From positions 1 to 6,944 of the forward strand of contig JACMOF010000524.1 of the NCBI GenBank assembly GCA_014378155.1: DNA of 6,944 bases, in the 5' to 3' direction. The first letter of the stretch is position 1. Each line of letters opens with the position of its first letter. Of the stretch, positions 6,539-6,944 are shown piece after piece. The notes beneath the pieces are model-generated. The model was not told where the DNA came from. It worked only from the letters and a program-made list of their open reading frames with translations, and ran no database searches. The position numbers and the translations under genes were made by a program. Source of the DNA: Caulobacter sp. Lineage in GTDB: Bacteria; Pseudomonadota; Alphaproteobacteria; Caulobacterales; Caulobacteraceae.

Positions 6539-6712
6539 GGACGGCTTTCCGCTGATCTGCGAGGGCCGTCCTCCCTAGCATCGCCTCGCGCCGCGAGCGA
6601 TAGGGGCCGCTTGCCATGGATTATTTAAATTGCTTTCTTTATTCGTCGAAGGCTAAGAGCGAACTCGGAAGCGCGCCGCAGCGTGCGCTCCGGACAGGTG
6701 GAGGAAGACGGC
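6539..6712. promoter_or_regulatory. Divergent promoter/operator region with AT-rich palindrome
   Basis: This short gap separates the ROK regulator (-) from the ROK kinase (+). An AT-rich island at 6620-6644 stands out against GC-rich DNA and contains the 8-base palindrome ATTTAAAT (6623-6630), with TTATTT at 6621-6626 and TTTATT at 6638-6643. ROK regulators such as Mlc and NagC bind AT-rich sites of the TTATTT...AAATAA type, so this island is the natural candidate for autoregulation and kinase control. On the minus strand TAAATA within it could be a -10 box for the regulator. A TTGCCA at 6611-6616 could be a -35 for the kinase, but no well-spaced -10 box is seen. Confidence 0.5.
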
Positions 6713-6944
6713 TTGATCCAGGTCGGCGTTGATTTCGGCGGCACGAAGATCGAGGCCGCCGCCCTGGCGCCGGACGGTCGTTTCCTGGCCCGGGTGCGCG
6801 CCCCCAATCCCGGGTCCTATGACGCCGCCATCGACACCGTTCGGGACCTGATCGCCAAGGCCGAGCAGCAGGCCGGCACGCGCGGCACGATCGGCGTCGG
6901 GTCACCCGGCTCGGTGTCGCCGCGCACCGGCGTGATGCGCAACG
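6713..6944 (+). CDS. ROK-family sugar kinase, fructokinase-like, N-terminal part (runs off window)
   Basis: The visible 77 residues begin (M)IQVGVDFGGTKIEAAAL, with the phosphate-binding DFGGTK (7-12) of ROK kinases. They continue to IGVGSPGSVSPRTGVMRN (60-77), typical of bacterial fructokinases/glucokinases that phosphorylate a hexose with ATP in the cytoplasm. The residues that fix sugar specificity (ENDANxxxxGE, GEIGH and the zinc motif) lie beyond the edge. The start chosen is TTG at 6713, because GGAGGA (6700-6705) sits 7 bases upstream and the protein then starts like its family. In-frame GTG codons at 6698 and 6683 are alternatives but would place the ribosome site inside the gene. The divergent ROK regulator is the likely controller. 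Fructokinase is a guess from overall resemblance; glucokinase or another hexose kinase is possible. Confidence 0.85.
   Translation, partial: MIQVGVDFGGTKIEAAALAPDGRFLARVRAPNPGSYDAAIDTVRDLIAKAEQQAGTRGTIGVGSPGSVSPRTGVMRN

Noticed and set aside
5693..6628. A 311-codon + strand frame opposite the ROK regulator
   Set aside because: Antisense shadow, rich in Gln, Arg, Gly and Asp, with no recognisable domain; the minus-strand protein has clear ROK motifs.

Overview
The window is GC-rich, roughly two thirds G+C by eye, with codon use and protein sequences typical of Alphaproteobacteria. The ROK regulator and kinase, the twin-arginine (Tat) oxidoreductases and the palindromic repeat of the AAAATGCGTCAAAAC type together suggest Caulobacter or a close relative. 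That placement is from pattern recognition, not a search.

Layout: (1) positions 1-92 hold the 3' end of an unrecognised gene. (2) 203-670 (+) is a small DUF1796-like gene (putative papain-like cysteine peptidase family). Its C-terminus looks lost and replaced by translation of a palindromic repeat at about 603-670. (3) 4440-667 (-) is a tight three-gene operon for a periplasmic aldehyde oxidoreductase of the xanthine dehydrogenase family: paoA (Tat signal, two 2Fe-2S clusters), paoB (FAD plus a four-cysteine insertion) and paoC (molybdenum cofactor, catalytic Glu). The palindromic repeat lies at the operon's 3' end and may act as its terminator. (4) 4441-4781 is a divergent intergenic region with a perfect hairpin and a dyad. 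(5) 4782-5308 (+) is a wreck of a Tat-exported flavin monoamine oxidase: its N-terminal signal is joined out of frame to its C-terminal FAD domain, with the centre of the gene missing. (6) 6538-5324 (-) is a ROK-family transcriptional regulator lacking the usual zinc cysteine cluster. It is divergent from (7), the start of a ROK sugar kinase (6713 to the window end, +), across a gap with an AT-rich palindrome.

How it fits together: PaoABC would take electrons from aldehydes in the periplasm. The neighbouring divergent amine oxidase would once have produced aldehydes in the same compartment, so the pair may have been an amine-to-acid module that has lost its first step here. The ROK regulator and ROK kinase form a separate sugar-response unit.

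I did not find a convincing new biological system. The most noteworthy points are the internally deleted amine oxidase beside an intact aldehyde oxidoreductase, and the palindromic element that supplies coding sequence, a possible terminator and the stop codons of two convergent genes.
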